From Mycobacterium sp. (GTDB lineage Bacteria > Actinomycetota > Actinomycetes > Mycobacteriales > Mycobacteriaceae): a DNA stretch of 64,000 nt. The position numbers were made by a program, and so were the translations under genes. Below are positions 54,068 to 64,000 of the stretch, one piece after another. Position 1 is the first letter of the stretch. Each line of letters starts with the position of its first letter. A model generated the notes under the pieces. It was not told where the DNA came from. It made no database searches and saw nothing but the letters and a program-made list of their open reading frames with translations. The stretch covers positions 1-64,000 of the forward strand of contig JACPVR010000031.1 in assembly GCA_016197405.1 (NCBI GenBank), read 5' to 3'.

Positions 54068-55401
54068 CCCGTGCGGTCGGCGCGAATCGGACCGGGCGCG
54101 CGAACGAACAGCATCACCAGTAGGCCGAGCACCAGCACGACGCTGATACCGCCCAGCCCGGCACGATCCGCGCCGAAGGCGTCCACGAAGACGAAGAAAA
54201 GCCACGGCGCAAGGAACGACACCGCACGCCCGGTCATCGTGTAGAGACCGAAGATCACCGCCTCGCGACCGTCGGCGGCCATCCGGACCAACAGCGTGCG
54301 GGCCGAGGCCTGGGTCGGCCCGAGGAAGAAGCACAACGCCAGGCCGCACGCCCAGAAGGCCAGTGGACCCGACAACGTCAGCAGCACCAGCCCGATGACG
54401 ATCATCAGCGACAGCGAGCCGACGATCACCGGCTTGGACCCGATGCGGTCGTCGATCTGCCCGCCGAGCACCGCCCCGATGGCGGCCACCACGCAGGCGA
54501 CCGCGCCGAAGATCAGGACATCGGCCTGCGAGATGCCGAAGACCTTCACCCCGAGCACGGCGCCGAAGGTGAACACCCCGGTCAGACCGTCACGGAAGAT
54601 CGCGCTGGCGATCAGATAGATGACGACGTTTCGGTCCCGCCGCCACTCGGCGCTGACATCGGCCCACACCGTCCGGTAGGCGCCGATGAGTCCCACCGGC
54701 TCGTAGGCCGGGTCGGCGGCGGGCACGATGTGGCGCGCAGTCAGCAGCAGCGGCAACGCGAATCCGAGGAACCACACCGCGGCGGCCAGCATCACGATCC
54801 GGATGTTCCAGCCGTCCTGCGCGGGCACACCGAACAATCCGCGCGTCGACCCGTCACCGACGATGAAACAGGCGTAGACGATCAGCAACAGCGCGACACT
54901 GCCCAGATAGCCTGCGCCCGAACCCAATCCGGATATCCGGCCCGAGGTCTGCGGCGTGGACACCTGTTTGAGCATCGCGTTGTAGGGCACCCCGGCCAGA
55001 TCGCCGCACGCGGCGGTGGCCGCCAGCAGGGCCAACCCGATGAACAGATACGACGGGTCGTCGCGGATCAGGCTCATCGACGCGGTGAGCGCGACCGCCA
55101 CCGAGGTGAGAACAGCCAGCGCGCGGACCCGCAACCGCGGCGCCTGCACCCAGACACCGGTGACCGGTGCCAGCACGGCGACCACGATGCCCGCGATCGT
55201 CAGCGCTCGTCCCAGCCAGCTCGCCGGGGACGCACCGCCGGGCATGCCCTCGCCGACCACCTCGGTCAGATACACCGAGAACACGAAGGTCACGACGATG
55301 GAGTACATGCCGACGAAACCGCAGTCCCACAACGCCCACGCGACAACCCGGGACCGTTTCGGGGTCATCGTGGATTCCGGACCCACGGCCGACTGGCTCA
55401 T
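54064..55401 (-). CDS. MFS transporter
   Basis: About 12 hydrophobic segments; position equivalent to Rv2508c. Confidence 0.88.
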   Translation of the reverse strand: MSQSAVGPESTMTPKRSRVVAWALWDCGFVGMYSIVVTFVFSVYLTEVVGEGMPGGASPASWLGRALTIAGIVVAVLAPVTGVWVQAPRLRVRALAVLTSVAVALTASMSLIRDDPSYLFIGLALLAATAACGDLAGVPYNAMLKQVSTPQTSGRISGLGSGAGYLGSVALLLIVYACFIVGDGSTRGLFGVPAQDGWNIRIVMLAAAVWFLGFALPLLLTARHIVPAADPAYEPVGLIGAYRTVWADVSAEWRRDRNVVIYLIASAIFRDGLTGVFTFGAVLGVKVFGISQADVLIFGAVACVVAAIGAVLGGQIDDRIGSKPVIVGSLSLMIVIGLVLLTLSGPLAFWACGLALCFFLGPTQASARTLLVRMAADGREAVIFGLYTMTGRAVSFLAPWLFFVFVDAFGADRAGLGGISVVLVLGLLVMLFVRAPGPIRADRTG

Positions 55402-55490
55402 GCCCGGCACTGTATGCGAACGACACCGGCGGGCGCCCGCCATGTCCCTGGCCCGGCGGAGGCCGCCGCGGCGTTGTCTACCATGACCGC

Positions 55491-56297
55491 ATGCCCGTAC
55501 CGCCACCTCATCCGGACGCCCGCGCCGTCGTCACCGGTGCCTCACAAGGCATCGGCGAGGCGCTCGCCATGGAGCTCGCCGCCCGCGGCCACCACCTGAT
55601 CATCACAGCGCGCCGCGCCGATGTGCTCGAGGCGCTCGCGACCCGGATCACCCAGCGTTACGGCGTCACCGTCGAGGTGCGCGCCGTCGACCTGACCGAC
55701 GCCGCGGGCCGCGACGAGCTGGCCGCCGAACTGGCGCAACGCAATATCTCGATCCTGTGCAACAACGCCGGCACCGCCACCTTCGGTCCCGTTTCCGGAC
55801 TGGACCCCGACGGTGAGAAGAAGCAGGTGGCGCTCAACGCCATCGCGGTGCACGACCTCACCCTCGCGGTGCTGCCGGGGATGATCGCCCGCGGTGCCGG
55901 CGGCATCCTGACATCGGGCTCGGCGGCCGGCAACTCGCCGATCCCGAACAATGCGACCTACGCGGCCAGCAAGGCATTCGCCAATACCTTCAGCGAGTCA
56001 CTGCGCGGTGAGGTGGCCAAGGCGGGTGTGCACGTCACGCTGCTCGCGCCGGGACCGGTGCGCACCGAACTGCCGGACCCCGAAGAGCGCTCGCTGGTCG
56101 AGAAGTTGATCCCCGATTTCCTCTGGATCGACACGGAGTACACCGCGAGGGTCTCGCTGGATGGCTTGGAGCACAACAAGATGCGCGTCGTACCGGGCCT
56201 GACGTCCAAGGCGATGTCGGTGGCCAGCGGTTACGCGCCGCGCGCCATCGTCACCCCGATCGTCGGCGCGGTCTACAAGAAGCTCGGCGGCGGCTGA
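55491..56297 (+). CDS. short-chain dehydrogenase (Rv2509-like)
   Basis: AVVTGASQGIGEALAMELAARG; NNAGTATFG; YAASKAF. Confidence 0.93.
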   Translation: MPVPPPHPDARAVVTGASQGIGEALAMELAARGHHLIITARRADVLEALATRITQRYGVTVEVRAVDLTDAAGRDELAAELAQRNISILCNNAGTATFGPVSGLDPDGEKKQVALNAIAVHDLTLAVLPGMIARGAGGILTSGSAAGNSPIPNNATYAASKAFANTFSESLRGEVAKAGVHVTLLAPGPVRTELPDPEERSLVEKLIPDFLWIDTEYTARVSLDGLEHNKMRVVPGLTSKAMSVASGYAPRAIVTPIVGAVYKKLGGG

Positions 56298-56312
56298 GCG
56301 GTTTCGCGCGCT

Positions 56313-57902
56313 TCAGCGACGGCGACGGCGACCGGTGCCGAAAATGCTGCGGGTGATCTCCCGGCCGATGACGGTGCCGGCCGAACGCATCGCACTCTTG
56401 AAGGCCGGGTTCTCCATCATCTTGTCGAGGAACCCCGGCTCGGGCGGCCCGACCGGTGCAGGCATCGGCGGGATGTCGATACCGGTCGGCACCGGTGGCA
56501 ACCCGGCCGGTTCGGGTGCCGGTGGCGGCGCCAACCGGGCGGCCAGCATCTCGTAGGCGGACTGCCGGTCGATGGTCTGGCCGTACACGGCCTGCAGCGG
56601 ACTGGCCTTGGCGGCCGCGGCGATGGCGTCCGGGCCGATGGTGTCCATCAGCGAGCGAGGCGGACGCATCCGGGTCCAAGCCACCGGGGTCGGCGCGCCG
56701 CGTTCGGAGAGCACCGTGACGACGGCCTCGCCGATCCCCAGTGACGTCAACGCCGATTCGAGGTCGTAGACATCGGTCTTCGGGTAGGTGCGCACGGTCT
56801 TCGACAACGCCTTCTGGTCGTCGGGGGTGAAGGCCCGCAGCGCGTGCTGCACCCGCGCGCCCAGCTGGGACAGCACGTCGTTGGGGATATCAGTGGGCAG
56901 CTGGGTGCAGAAGAACACGCCGACGCCCTTGGACCGGATCAGCTTGACCGTCTGCTCGACCTGCTCCAGGAAAGCCTTGGAGGCGTCGGTGAACAGCAGA
57001 TGCGCCTCGTCGAAGAAGAACACCAGCTTGGGCTTGTCGATATCGCCGACCTCGGGCAGATAGGTGAACAGGTCGGCGAGGACCCACATCAGGAATGTCG
57101 AGAACATCACCGGCCGGGCGGCCTGTTCGCCGATCTCCAGCAGGGTGATCACCCCGTGGCCCTGCGCATCGACGCGCATCAGATCCTCGGGCCGCAGCTC
57201 GGGTTCGCCGAAGAAGGTGTCGCCACCGTCGGCCTCCAGGTTCACCAGGGCGCGCAGGATCACCCCGGCCGTGGTCGGCGACACCGCGCCCAGCGCCTTG
57301 AGCTCAGGCTTGCCGTCGTCGCTGGTGAGGTACTGGATGACCGAGCGCAGATCCTTCAGGTCCAGCAGCGGCAGACCCTTCTGGTCGGCCCAGTGGAATA
57401 TCAGTCCCAGCGTCGACTCCTGGGTCTGGTTGAGCCGCAGGACCTTTGACAACAGGATGGGCCCGAAGCTGGTGATGGTGGCGCGCACCGGCACCCCACG
57501 GCCGGTGGTTCCCAGCGACAGGAACTCCACCGGGAACGCCGTCGGCACCCAGTCGTCACCGGTGTCGCGGGCTCGTTCGGCCACCTTCTCCCCGGCCAGC
57601 CCCGGCCGGGACAGCCCGGAGAGGTCACCCTTGACGTCGGCCATCAGCACCGGCACACCGGCCGCCGACAACTGCTCGGCCATGACCTGCAGTGATTTCG
57701 TCTTACCCGTCCCGGTGGCGCCGGCGACGAGCCCATGCCGGTTGACGGTGGCCAGTGGGATGCGCACCCGGGCCGCCGGGTCGACCACTCCGTCGACGAC
57801 GACGGTGCCCAATTCCAGTGCCGGGCCGTCGACCGAGTAGCCGGCCGCGATGTGTTGTGCGGGGGTCATCGCCGAGGAGCTGGCGGCGGAATCTGTAGTC
57901 AC
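56313..57902 (-). CDS. HerA-like/DUF853 ATPase (Rv2510c-like)
   Basis: HGLVAGATGTGKTKSLQVMAEQL; VFFFDEAHLLF. Confidence 0.9.
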   Translation of the reverse strand: MTTDSAASSSAMTPAQHIAAGYSVDGPALELGTVVVDGVVDPAARVRIPLATVNRHGLVAGATGTGKTKSLQVMAEQLSAAGVPVLMADVKGDLSGLSRPGLAGEKVAERARDTGDDWVPTAFPVEFLSLGTTGRGVPVRATITSFGPILLSKVLRLNQTQESTLGLIFHWADQKGLPLLDLKDLRSVIQYLTSDDGKPELKALGAVSPTTAGVILRALVNLEADGGDTFFGEPELRPEDLMRVDAQGHGVITLLEIGEQAARPVMFSTFLMWVLADLFTYLPEVGDIDKPKLVFFFDEAHLLFTDASKAFLEQVEQTVKLIRSKGVGVFFCTQLPTDIPNDVLSQLGARVQHALRAFTPDDQKALSKTVRTYPKTDVYDLESALTSLGIGEAVVTVLSERGAPTPVAWTRMRPPRSLMDTIGPDAIAAAAKASPLQAVYGQTIDRQSAYEMLAARLAPPPAPEPAGLPPVPTGIDIPPMPAPVGPPEPGFLDKMMENPAFKSAMRSAGTVIGREITRSIFGTGRRRRR

Positions 57903-58024
57903 GACCGCGATCCTCTCAGGGACCGTCCTGGCACTGCCAGAGGTTGGTGGCAACCCGCTGCGCCGTGTCCCGGCGAAGGGGCTGACGGGCCGCGGGCGAT
58001 CCCGACCACTAACGTGGTCTAACT

Positions 58025-58669
58025 GTGAGCGATGCGCGCGATGTACTGGTCTGGATCGACTGCGAGATGACGGGGCTGGATCTCGGGTCCGATCGCCTCA
58101 TCGAGATCGCGGTACTGGTCACCGACGGCGACCTGAACATCCTCGGCGACGGGGTGGACGTGGTCATCCACACCGACGACGAGGCGCTGGACGGGATGGT
58201 CGACGTCGTCACCAAGATGCACACCCGGTCGGGGTTGATCAACGAGGTCAAAGCCTCCACAGTCGATGTGCCGACCGCCGAGAAGATGGTGCTCGACTAC
58301 ATCAAAGAGCACGTCAAGCAGCCCAACTCCGCACCGCTGGCCGGCAACTCGATCGCCACCGACCGCGGGTTCATCGCCCGTGACATGCCCGCGCTCGACA
58401 AGTTCCTGCACTACCGGATGATCGACGTCAGCTCCATCAAAGAGCTGTGTCGGCGGTGGTATCCGCGCATCTACTTCGGTCAGCCCGAGAAGGGTCTTGC
58501 GCACCGGGCGCTGGCCGATATCCACGAGTCCATCCGCGAGCTCAAGTACTACCGCCAGACCGCGTTCGTACCGCCGCCCGGCCCGTCTACCAGCGATATC
58601 GCCGCGGTGGCCGCGACACTGGGCCCGCCGGAGACAAACGATTCGGCTACCGGGCAATCGAAAGGCTAA
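58025..58669 (+). CDS. orn: oligoribonuclease
   Basis: [42 protein letters not shown]. Confidence 0.95.
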   Translation: MSDARDVLVWIDCEMTGLDLGSDRLIEIAVLVTDGDLNILGDGVDVVIHTDDEALDGMVDVVTKMHTRSGLINEVKASTVDVPTAEKMVLDYIKEHVKQPNSAPLAGNSIATDRGFIARDMPALDKFLHYRMIDVSSIKELCRRWYPRIYFGQPEKGLAHRALADIHESIRELKYYRQTAFVPPPGPSTSDIAAVAATLGPPETNDSATGQSKG

Positions 58670-58711
58670 GATTGACAGCGCTGCACCCCGGGGTGACCCG
58701 GACGCAGACAT

Positions 58712-58786
58712 GGTGGCTGTAGTTCAGTTGGTAGAGCACCAGGTTGTGATCCTGGCTGTCGCGGGTTCGAGTCCCGTCAGTCACCC
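58712..58786 (+). tRNA. tRNA-His (GTG)
   Basis: gtggctg...caggttgtgatcctg...gcgggttcgagtcccgt-cagtcac cloverleaf; anticodon GTG. Confidence 0.93.
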
Positions 58787-58789
58787 CGC

Positions 58790-58820
58790 AGGTGGGAGAG
58801 GGTTTTTGACTCTCCCACCT
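58790..58820 (+). terminator. hairpin aggtgggaga...tctcccacct after tRNA-His
   Basis: Perfect 10-bp arms. Confidence 0.65.
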
Positions 58821-58920
58821 TCTGCGTTTCGGGCATCACTGCACCCTTATCGCAACGCTCGCGGCGGGCACGACGTGAGTACGCTGTGAATCAGCCCACA
58901 AAGCGCTGCAAGGAGACCTC

Positions 58921-59415
58921 GTGACGACCCCATCTGCCATCGAGCTGGAACCACTTTCGACAACATCGGTGGCGCTGGGAGCGGTTCTCCCGCGCCCCGC
59001 CCTCGACGTCGTGCACGAGTACGCCAAAGCCCTGCCCATCGAAGGGGGCGGGCACGCAATCCAGACCGGTAAACGGACCTACCGCGCCTACTGGGTGTCA
59101 GGGTCGTCTCTGGTGATCGTGGATACCGAAGAAATCGAGCACGACAGCGAGCAGGGCAGGTGGTCTACGGGCGCTCACGGGTCGGTATTGTCGCTCAAAT
59201 CGGCCCGCGTTGAAATCGAAGTTTCGGGACTCACCGAACCGCAGGCCGGTCCCGACGACTGGCGCTGGCAACGTACCCTCAAACTGGGGCTTCAGGGGCA
59301 TCCCGAGCCGATCACCCTGCCGGACCCTAAGTCGCTGCCACTGGACAACAAGGGCAAGCGTGATCAGGTTAACGCTCTGCTGGACGCCGTCCTCAAGGTA
59401 GTGGCTCAGGGTTAG
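58921..59415 (+). CDS. hypothetical protein
   Basis: GTG start after aaggaga; coherent 164-aa ORF. Confidence 0.6.
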   Translation: MTTPSAIELEPLSTTSVALGAVLPRPALDVVHEYAKALPIEGGGHAIQTGKRTYRAYWVSGSSLVIVDTEEIEHDSEQGRWSTGAHGSVLSLKSARVEIEVSGLTEPQAGPDDWRWQRTLKLGLQGHPEPITLPDPKSLPLDNKGKRDQVNALLDAVLKVVAQG

Positions 59416-59872
59416 CCACCGGGTCGGGCGCTCGGCGGAGCCGAAACAGGCGCTCGCTTTTGATCGCCTGACGCCTCCGTGCCTCAATCAGATCCCTAAC
59501 CGCCGATACACGGCTCTCCCGAAGTTCCCACTCCTCCACAACCTCACCTCGTATCGCGGGGATGTAAGGCTCCAACTTGGCCAACGCCACTCGGGCGTCT
59601 TCCTGCGCTTGCACAAACCGCGTAATACCGCGCTGCTGCAACTGGACAAAGAACTGACGCTGTTCGTCTTTGGTCCAGTTCTCGGTAGGGAATCCAGGGC
59701 CGGTTGCGTAACGCCGCGACGCCTGCGCGGTCAGCAGTGCGGACGCCGCGCTATCAAATAGGTCAGCGATCACCTGGCGCCGCGCCCTCCAAGATGTGAC
59801 CGCAGGTGTAAGCACCGCTGTCAGGACTGACACCACAAGTGCAACGCTCGCCGTGATGATTGCCGGGACCAC
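59393..59872 (-). CDS. hypothetical protein with N-terminal TM
   Basis: MVPAIITASVALVVSVLTAVLTPAV then charged helical region. Confidence 0.6.
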   Translation of the reverse strand: MVPAIITASVALVVSVLTAVLTPAVTSWRARRQVIADLFDSAASALLTAQASRRYATGPGFPTENWTKDEQRQFFVQLQQRGITRFVQAQEDARVALAKLEPYIPAIRGEVVEEWELRESRVSAVRDLIEARRRQAIKSERLFRLRRAPDPVANPEPLP

Positions 59873-60167
59873 TGCCGCATTATCTCAGGAGTTGCCGTCA
59901 GATATGGCGAAGTCCCCGGCCGGGAAGGGTGAACCTGACCCAACCCTGACGGGGACTACCTTTGCGGTGCCTACTTCCATGAGGTACCGCCCACCCTGCT
60001 TGGATTCAGGGTGCCGGTCTAGTACACAACAAGCCCGCTCCGCGTTCCCTGGCTGGAGAGAGCCGTAACGGAGCGGGCCTGCTGGTTTGGGTGCGACTCC
60101 TCCTACCACAGAGACGCGCACCCGCATGCCGGGTAAGGGCTTTCGAATTCCAACCCCGGCAGGTGTC

Positions 60168-60290
60168 TTACTTCTTCGCCTTCACTGCGCCAGCGGTGCG
60201 CTGATCAAACTTGCGCTTCGCCTCGACCGTCAGCGGTGCGACCGCCTCATAGCGAGGCAGCGGCGACGACTCATCGCGAACGTTACTCAT
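60168..60290 (-). CDS. 40-aa small protein downstream of head-connector genes (absent from ORF track)
   Basis: Hand translation MSNVRDESSPLPRYEAVAPLTVEAKRKFDQRTAGAVKAKK*; 12 nt downstream of the connector gene. Confidence 0.55.
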   Translation of the reverse strand: MSNVRDESSPLPRYEAVAPLTVEAKRKFDQRTAGAVKAKK

Positions 60291-60302
60291 CTTCAAAACC
60301 CT

Positions 60303-60629
60303 TTACCTACTAGTCGATTCCAACGTGAGCCAGTAATAGCCGAAGTCGTAGCCAGTCAGTGCCGAGGGCTCAGCCCACTCCACGGGACCTACCACGGCGT
60401 AGGCGACGCCGCTGATCACGACGCGGTCACCGGGCTGCACAGTGATCGGGGCATCCTTCGGGAACGCTGCCTGCCCGCTAGTCTCTACCAAGCCGGGAAA
60501 GCCACGCAGGCTACGAGCCGAGACGCCACCGAGGATGACGCCGGTCACCTCACCCAGGGGATAGTCGTCGAAATTCCCAATGATGCCCTTGGCGTTTCGC
60601 TCCGGGCGATACACCGTTGCGGTGCTCAT
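60303..60629 (-). CDS. phage head-tail connector/stopper-like protein
   Basis: Small protein with ITVQPGDRVVISGVAYAVVGPVEW; position after capsid and adaptor. Confidence 0.6.
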   Translation of the reverse strand: MSTATVYRPERNAKGIIGNFDDYPLGEVTGVILGGVSARSLRGFPGLVETSGQAAFPKDAPITVQPGDRVVISGVAYAVVGPVEWAEPSALTGYDFGYYWLTLESTSR

Positions 60630-60943
60630 GCCGACCTCCGGCGGAAACGGTTCAAACAGAACACTTCCGCCACCGTCCATGAACCAAACGCGGCGTGAAA
60701 CGCCACGCTCTGCGGTCCGTACTGCTCGGAAAATTCCAGTCCCCGCGCATTGCTGATCACCCTGGCGCTGGCCCCCAACACCACAGCGGCAATCTCGCTG
60801 TTGGGAATGTGGTCAGTGAAACCGACTCCACGAGTGTAGCTTTCAGCGAGTGAGGTCACCATAGTGATCACTGCGTCAGCTTGAGTCGTGTTCAGTGTGC
60901 GGTTTAGGTATGCGCCGAGCTGGGTTGCGGTCACCGCTGCCAT
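60626..60943 (-). CDS. phage head-tail adaptor-like protein
   Basis: About 105 aa, downstream of capsid; NTTQADAVITMVTSLAESYTRGVGF. Confidence 0.6.
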   Translation of the reverse strand: MAAVTATQLGAYLNRTLNTTQADAVITMVTSLAESYTRGVGFTDHIPNSEIAAVVLGASARVISNARGLEFSEQYGPQSVAFHAAFGSWTVAEVFCLNRFRRRSA

Positions 60944-60946
60944 GGG

Positions 60947-61807
60947 TTACGCCACCGTGAGCAGAGTGACAGCCTTCGGCGACAACAGTCCAGTGTCGAA
61001 GCGGGCAGTCACGCGGATACCAACAGTGTCATAGTCGCCGAAAGTTTGATCAAGAATCGCAATCGTCGGATTCTGGTCGCGCGCCACCACAACCTTGGAA
61101 AAGTCCACCAACGCCACACGTGCCTTGCCACTGACATTCGGGATGAAGTCGGTGACAATCACAGGTAGACCGAACAGCGTGAACTGCGTGCCTTCATGCA
61201 GGTTTGGGTCCAGCAGGTAGCGCGCGTCTCCTGCGCCGACGTGCAACTTGCGCAACGCGGCGAACGACTGCGGAGTCATCACCCAATGGGTTGCGGCCAC
61301 ATGGTTTCCCTGCGCTGCGGCCAAACCGTCGATGAGAGTGTCAGGATTGCTGAGGTCCAGAACGCCGGTAGTGATGCCGGTCTGGCGCAAAATGCCCTTG
61401 ATCGTGTCACTGCTGCCGGTACCGTCGTAGAGGGCCGCGTCCAAAACGTTAGACACATCAGTGACCAGACGAGTGGAAACCACCTGGTCCAATGCGCCCA
61501 CGGTGTGCGTCGATTCACGGATAAGCTCATTGGAGAGCTTGGTGAGGCTCTTGATGCCCTTCAATGTGCTTGGCAAAAGCGAGATTTCATCGAAGCTGAC
61601 GTTGGATTCGCTGATCTGCGCGCCAGCGGCGACGAACGCAGCTGAAGCACCTGATGCAATACGCGGAACACGCAATGGTCCAGCGGTGTCAATGATCTGC
61701 GGGCCAGCCGCAAGGAACGTACTCGCCTGTTCCAATGGCTGCACGAGCAGCTTGGCCACTTCGCTAGCGGTGAGGGTCGGCTGGGTAGCCGGGGTCTGAA
61801 TGGTCAT
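60947..61807 (-). CDS. HK97-fold phage major capsid protein
   Basis: VPRIASGASAAFVAAGAQISESNVSFDEISLLPSTLKGIKSLTKLSNELIRES; WVMTPQSFAALRKL. Confidence 0.88.
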   Translation of the reverse strand: MTIQTPATQPTLTASEVAKLLVQPLEQASTFLAAGPQIIDTAGPLRVPRIASGASAAFVAAGAQISESNVSFDEISLLPSTLKGIKSLTKLSNELIRESTHTVGALDQVVSTRLVTDVSNVLDAALYDGTGSSDTIKGILRQTGITTGVLDLSNPDTLIDGLAAAQGNHVAATHWVMTPQSFAALRKLHVGAGDARYLLDPNLHEGTQFTLFGLPVIVTDFIPNVSGKARVALVDFSKVVVARDQNPTIAILDQTFGDYDTVGIRVTARFDTGLLSPKAVTLLTVA

Positions 61808-61931
61808 GACGAATGTCCTTGATAATCAACGGAATACCGCTGTCATCAGGACATCAGTCAGGAAACAGGCATCAGGCCTAAAATGCTGAATGTGACTGCG
61901 AATAAATCGCTTTCGTCACACCTCAATTGTA

Positions 61932-62393
61932 CTACGCGCTTCGCTGCAAACGACCAATAAGCGAGAACGGTTCTTCAGACTTGCCGCTGATCCCCTGGCC
62001 TACAGAACCGGAGACCTTTCGTGCGGCAAGGTGGGGCTTGCGTGCGATGAGTTCATCAATCGCGGCGGACAGCTTGTCCTCATCAGCGAGCAATTCGGCG
62101 TCGTAAGCCAAATCATCGGGGTCTGCCAACTTCGCGGTCGCCGTTACACGTGCGGTGAACAGCTCCCGAAGTGTGGTATCGAGATTGGCCTCTGCGGTCT
62201 TGGCGCGGTCGCGGTAGGTCTTGTTTTCGCGACGAAGCTTCTCAACGTAGGTGCGCGGGAAGGTTTCCGCGTTCTCGTCGGGGTCCTCGGTGTCGGCGGC
62301 AGTGTCCGGGTCTGCGGGCTGCTCGTCGTCGGTCTCAACAGTCGCGGTCTCGTCGGGATCTTCCACGGCGGTTCCTTTCTCAGAAGGGGTCAA
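61932..62393 (-). CDS. phage scaffolding-like protein
   Basis: Acidic N-term and coiled YVEKLRRENKTYRDRAKTAEANLDTTL; lies between portal and capsid. Confidence 0.75.
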   Translation of the reverse strand: MTPSEKGTAVEDPDETATVETDDEQPADPDTAADTEDPDENAETFPRTYVEKLRRENKTYRDRAKTAEANLDTTLRELFTARVTATAKLADPDDLAYDAELLADEDKLSAAIDELIARKPHLAARKVSGSVGQGISGKSEEPFSLIGRLQRSA

Positions 62394-62455
62394 AAAGAGG
62401 TCTCAGCGCAACGCAGAGCGCCGCGACGGTATGGGCCGCATAGATGGGATGTCGG

Positions 62456-63808
62456 TTACGCAGCAGGCGCTACAGGGTCATTAGTGTCGAGTTGGGCCAT
62501 GTAGCGCCCCAGGCGAATATCAGCGCCCAACTGCGCCTCACGGCGCATCTCGAAGATCTCCTGCGAAATCTCATCTTCTGAGAAACCCAGACGCTTCAAC
62601 GTGGCGCGACGGGACAACACACCCGCCTGATACAGCTTCACCGCTGCATCTGCTTCCTGCGCCTGCGAACGCGTATCAGCCGGACTCCACACCACGCGTG
62701 CCGTCACCGTATCCGGGGCAACCCCGTCGCGGATTGCTACCAGGATGCGCGCGACGCGTTCCCAGCCGACTCCGTAAGCACGTTGCTTCGCCTCGGCACG
62801 GGCCACCAGCGCAGCTTCAGCGGCGCGCAAAGCGTCGGCGCTCGTCACAGAATCCTGAAGCAAGCCAACATAGTGCGCGGGTAGACCGGACACCATCATC
62901 GCCTGCGAGATGAGCACACGGACGCCTGCCTCAAAGGTCTTGAGGTCGGCGGCGGGCAACGCACCGAATCGGCTGGTGGGTTCCTCGCTGATCATCATCC
63001 TGTTGGCCTCCGGGAACGGGTCCTGCGGTGCCATCACGACCTCGCCCGTGTCGGGGTCGGTCACCGGCTCGCCGGTCTCCTCATCAATGATCGGCTTCTC
63101 TTCAAGTTCGATACCGGTCGCGAAGCGGCGGGGTCGGCCCGCATACTCGGATGCCACCATCATGTCGAGCAGAAGCTTGTTGATGGAGTCTTGGATGGTG
63201 AGCAGGTCGGCAATCGCTGACTGCTCATCTTCGTGGCCGATAGCCACCACAGGAACGACGCCGAGACTGTGCGGGATCGTCTCCACCAGCTCATATCCCG
63301 CGCTACCGGCGCTCGGTGTGTTCGCAGTCCAATGCTCGACACGGTCCGCCAGATACACCCACGCCTCCGTGGTCTTGGCGGTCCTCACACGCTTGACCGC
63401 AGAAACAATCTCGCGTGTCACGGGATCGCGGCGCACAGCAACCTGCTTCGGCGACTCGACGGTTGCGCGCGGCTTCCCGCTGCTATCCGTCCAACACAAG
63501 ACGTAGCCAACCCCGTAGAGCAGCGCATCCCGGTGCACCAACGCGGCGAGCTGGTCCAGGTCGGAATACTCAAACAATTGCCACGCGTCGGTACCCTCCA
63601 CACCCGACAGCCGTAGACGTTCCTGCAAACTCACCACAGCGGTACGGCACAGATTCGAACTGATCTGATCGAACTTCTGCAACGCCACCTTCGCCTCACG
63701 GCTCAGGAAACTCAGCGGCGAAACACCCTGAAAGTAGTTGTCCAGCAGCCCGTAGCCGTACTGGCGGCTATCAAGAGCCTGCAATAGGGCGATTAGCTCG
63801 TCGGTCAT
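62456..63808 (-). CDS. phage portal protein
   Basis: YGVGYVLCWTDSSGKPRATVESPKQVAVRRDPVTREIVSAVKR; upstream of scaffold/capsid. Confidence 0.88.
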   Translation of the reverse strand: MTDELIALLQALDSRQYGYGLLDNYFQGVSPLSFLSREAKVALQKFDQISSNLCRTAVVSLQERLRLSGVEGTDAWQLFEYSDLDQLAALVHRDALLYGVGYVLCWTDSSGKPRATVESPKQVAVRRDPVTREIVSAVKRVRTAKTTEAWVYLADRVEHWTANTPSAGSAGYELVETIPHSLGVVPVVAIGHEDEQSAIADLLTIQDSINKLLLDMMVASEYAGRPRRFATGIELEEKPIIDEETGEPVTDPDTGEVVMAPQDPFPEANRMMISEEPTSRFGALPAADLKTFEAGVRVLISQAMMVSGLPAHYVGLLQDSVTSADALRAAEAALVARAEAKQRAYGVGWERVARILVAIRDGVAPDTVTARVVWSPADTRSQAQEADAAVKLYQAGVLSRRATLKRLGFSEDEISQEIFEMRREAQLGADIRLGRYMAQLDTNDPVAPAA

Positions 63809-63818
63809 AGTGGTCCTT

Positions 63819-64000
63819 TAGAAAGATGCAGCGCGGCGGCGACGCCTCGGGTTGTTCATGTGAAATGCCCTGCGGTCAAACGCAACAATCGCCGCAATCG
63901 CCGCATCAACCTTGCGCGGTGACCCGCGCTTGTCCTTCGTGATCACGTCACCCTGCGGCGTGGGGCGCGCAACGCAGTGCGCCATATGGGCCGCTAGACG
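63819..64000 (-). CDS. phage terminase large subunit, C-terminal end (runs off window)
   Basis: Hand translation RLAAHMAHCVARPTPQGDVITKDKRGSPRKVDAAIAAIVAFDRRAFHMNNPRRRRRAASF*. Confidence 0.75.

Overview
GC-rich actinobacterial chromosome segment, most likely Mycobacterium/Mycolicibacterium. Evidence: a cyclopropane-mycolic-acid-synthase-type gene, an IdeR-like iron box, and a block matching the M. tuberculosis Rv2495c-Rv2511 neighbourhood from memory of gene order. Conserved chromosomal blocks (about 11.4-24.78 kb and 39.05-58.8 kb) alternate with three accessory blocks. Block A (about 0-11.35 kb) has a MobF relaxase broken by two -1 frameshifts, a candidate oriT, two paralogous class-II-like Fic genes that share a 30-bp operator architecture, and between them a translationally coupled three-gene cassette built around a caspase-like (C14) protease with two membrane partners. 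Beside it lies a partial tRNA-Lys-like 3' end, a likely att remnant. Block B (about 24.78-39.0 kb) looks like a degraded integrated plasmid or island: DUF3800 remnant, N-terminally truncated serine recombinase, protein with five identical decapeptides, DUF4407/OmpA-like membrane operon, IS110-like remnant, iteron-like TACGTG repeats, orphan antitoxin-like gene. Block C (about 58.9-64 kb) starts beside tRNA-His and is a phage head module (terminase end, portal, scaffold, capsid, two connectors) that stops without tail genes inside this window. The best candidate for an undescribed system is the caspase cassette at 5.96-9.81 kb and its Fic flanks. All family assignments come from reading motifs by eye; no database search was run.
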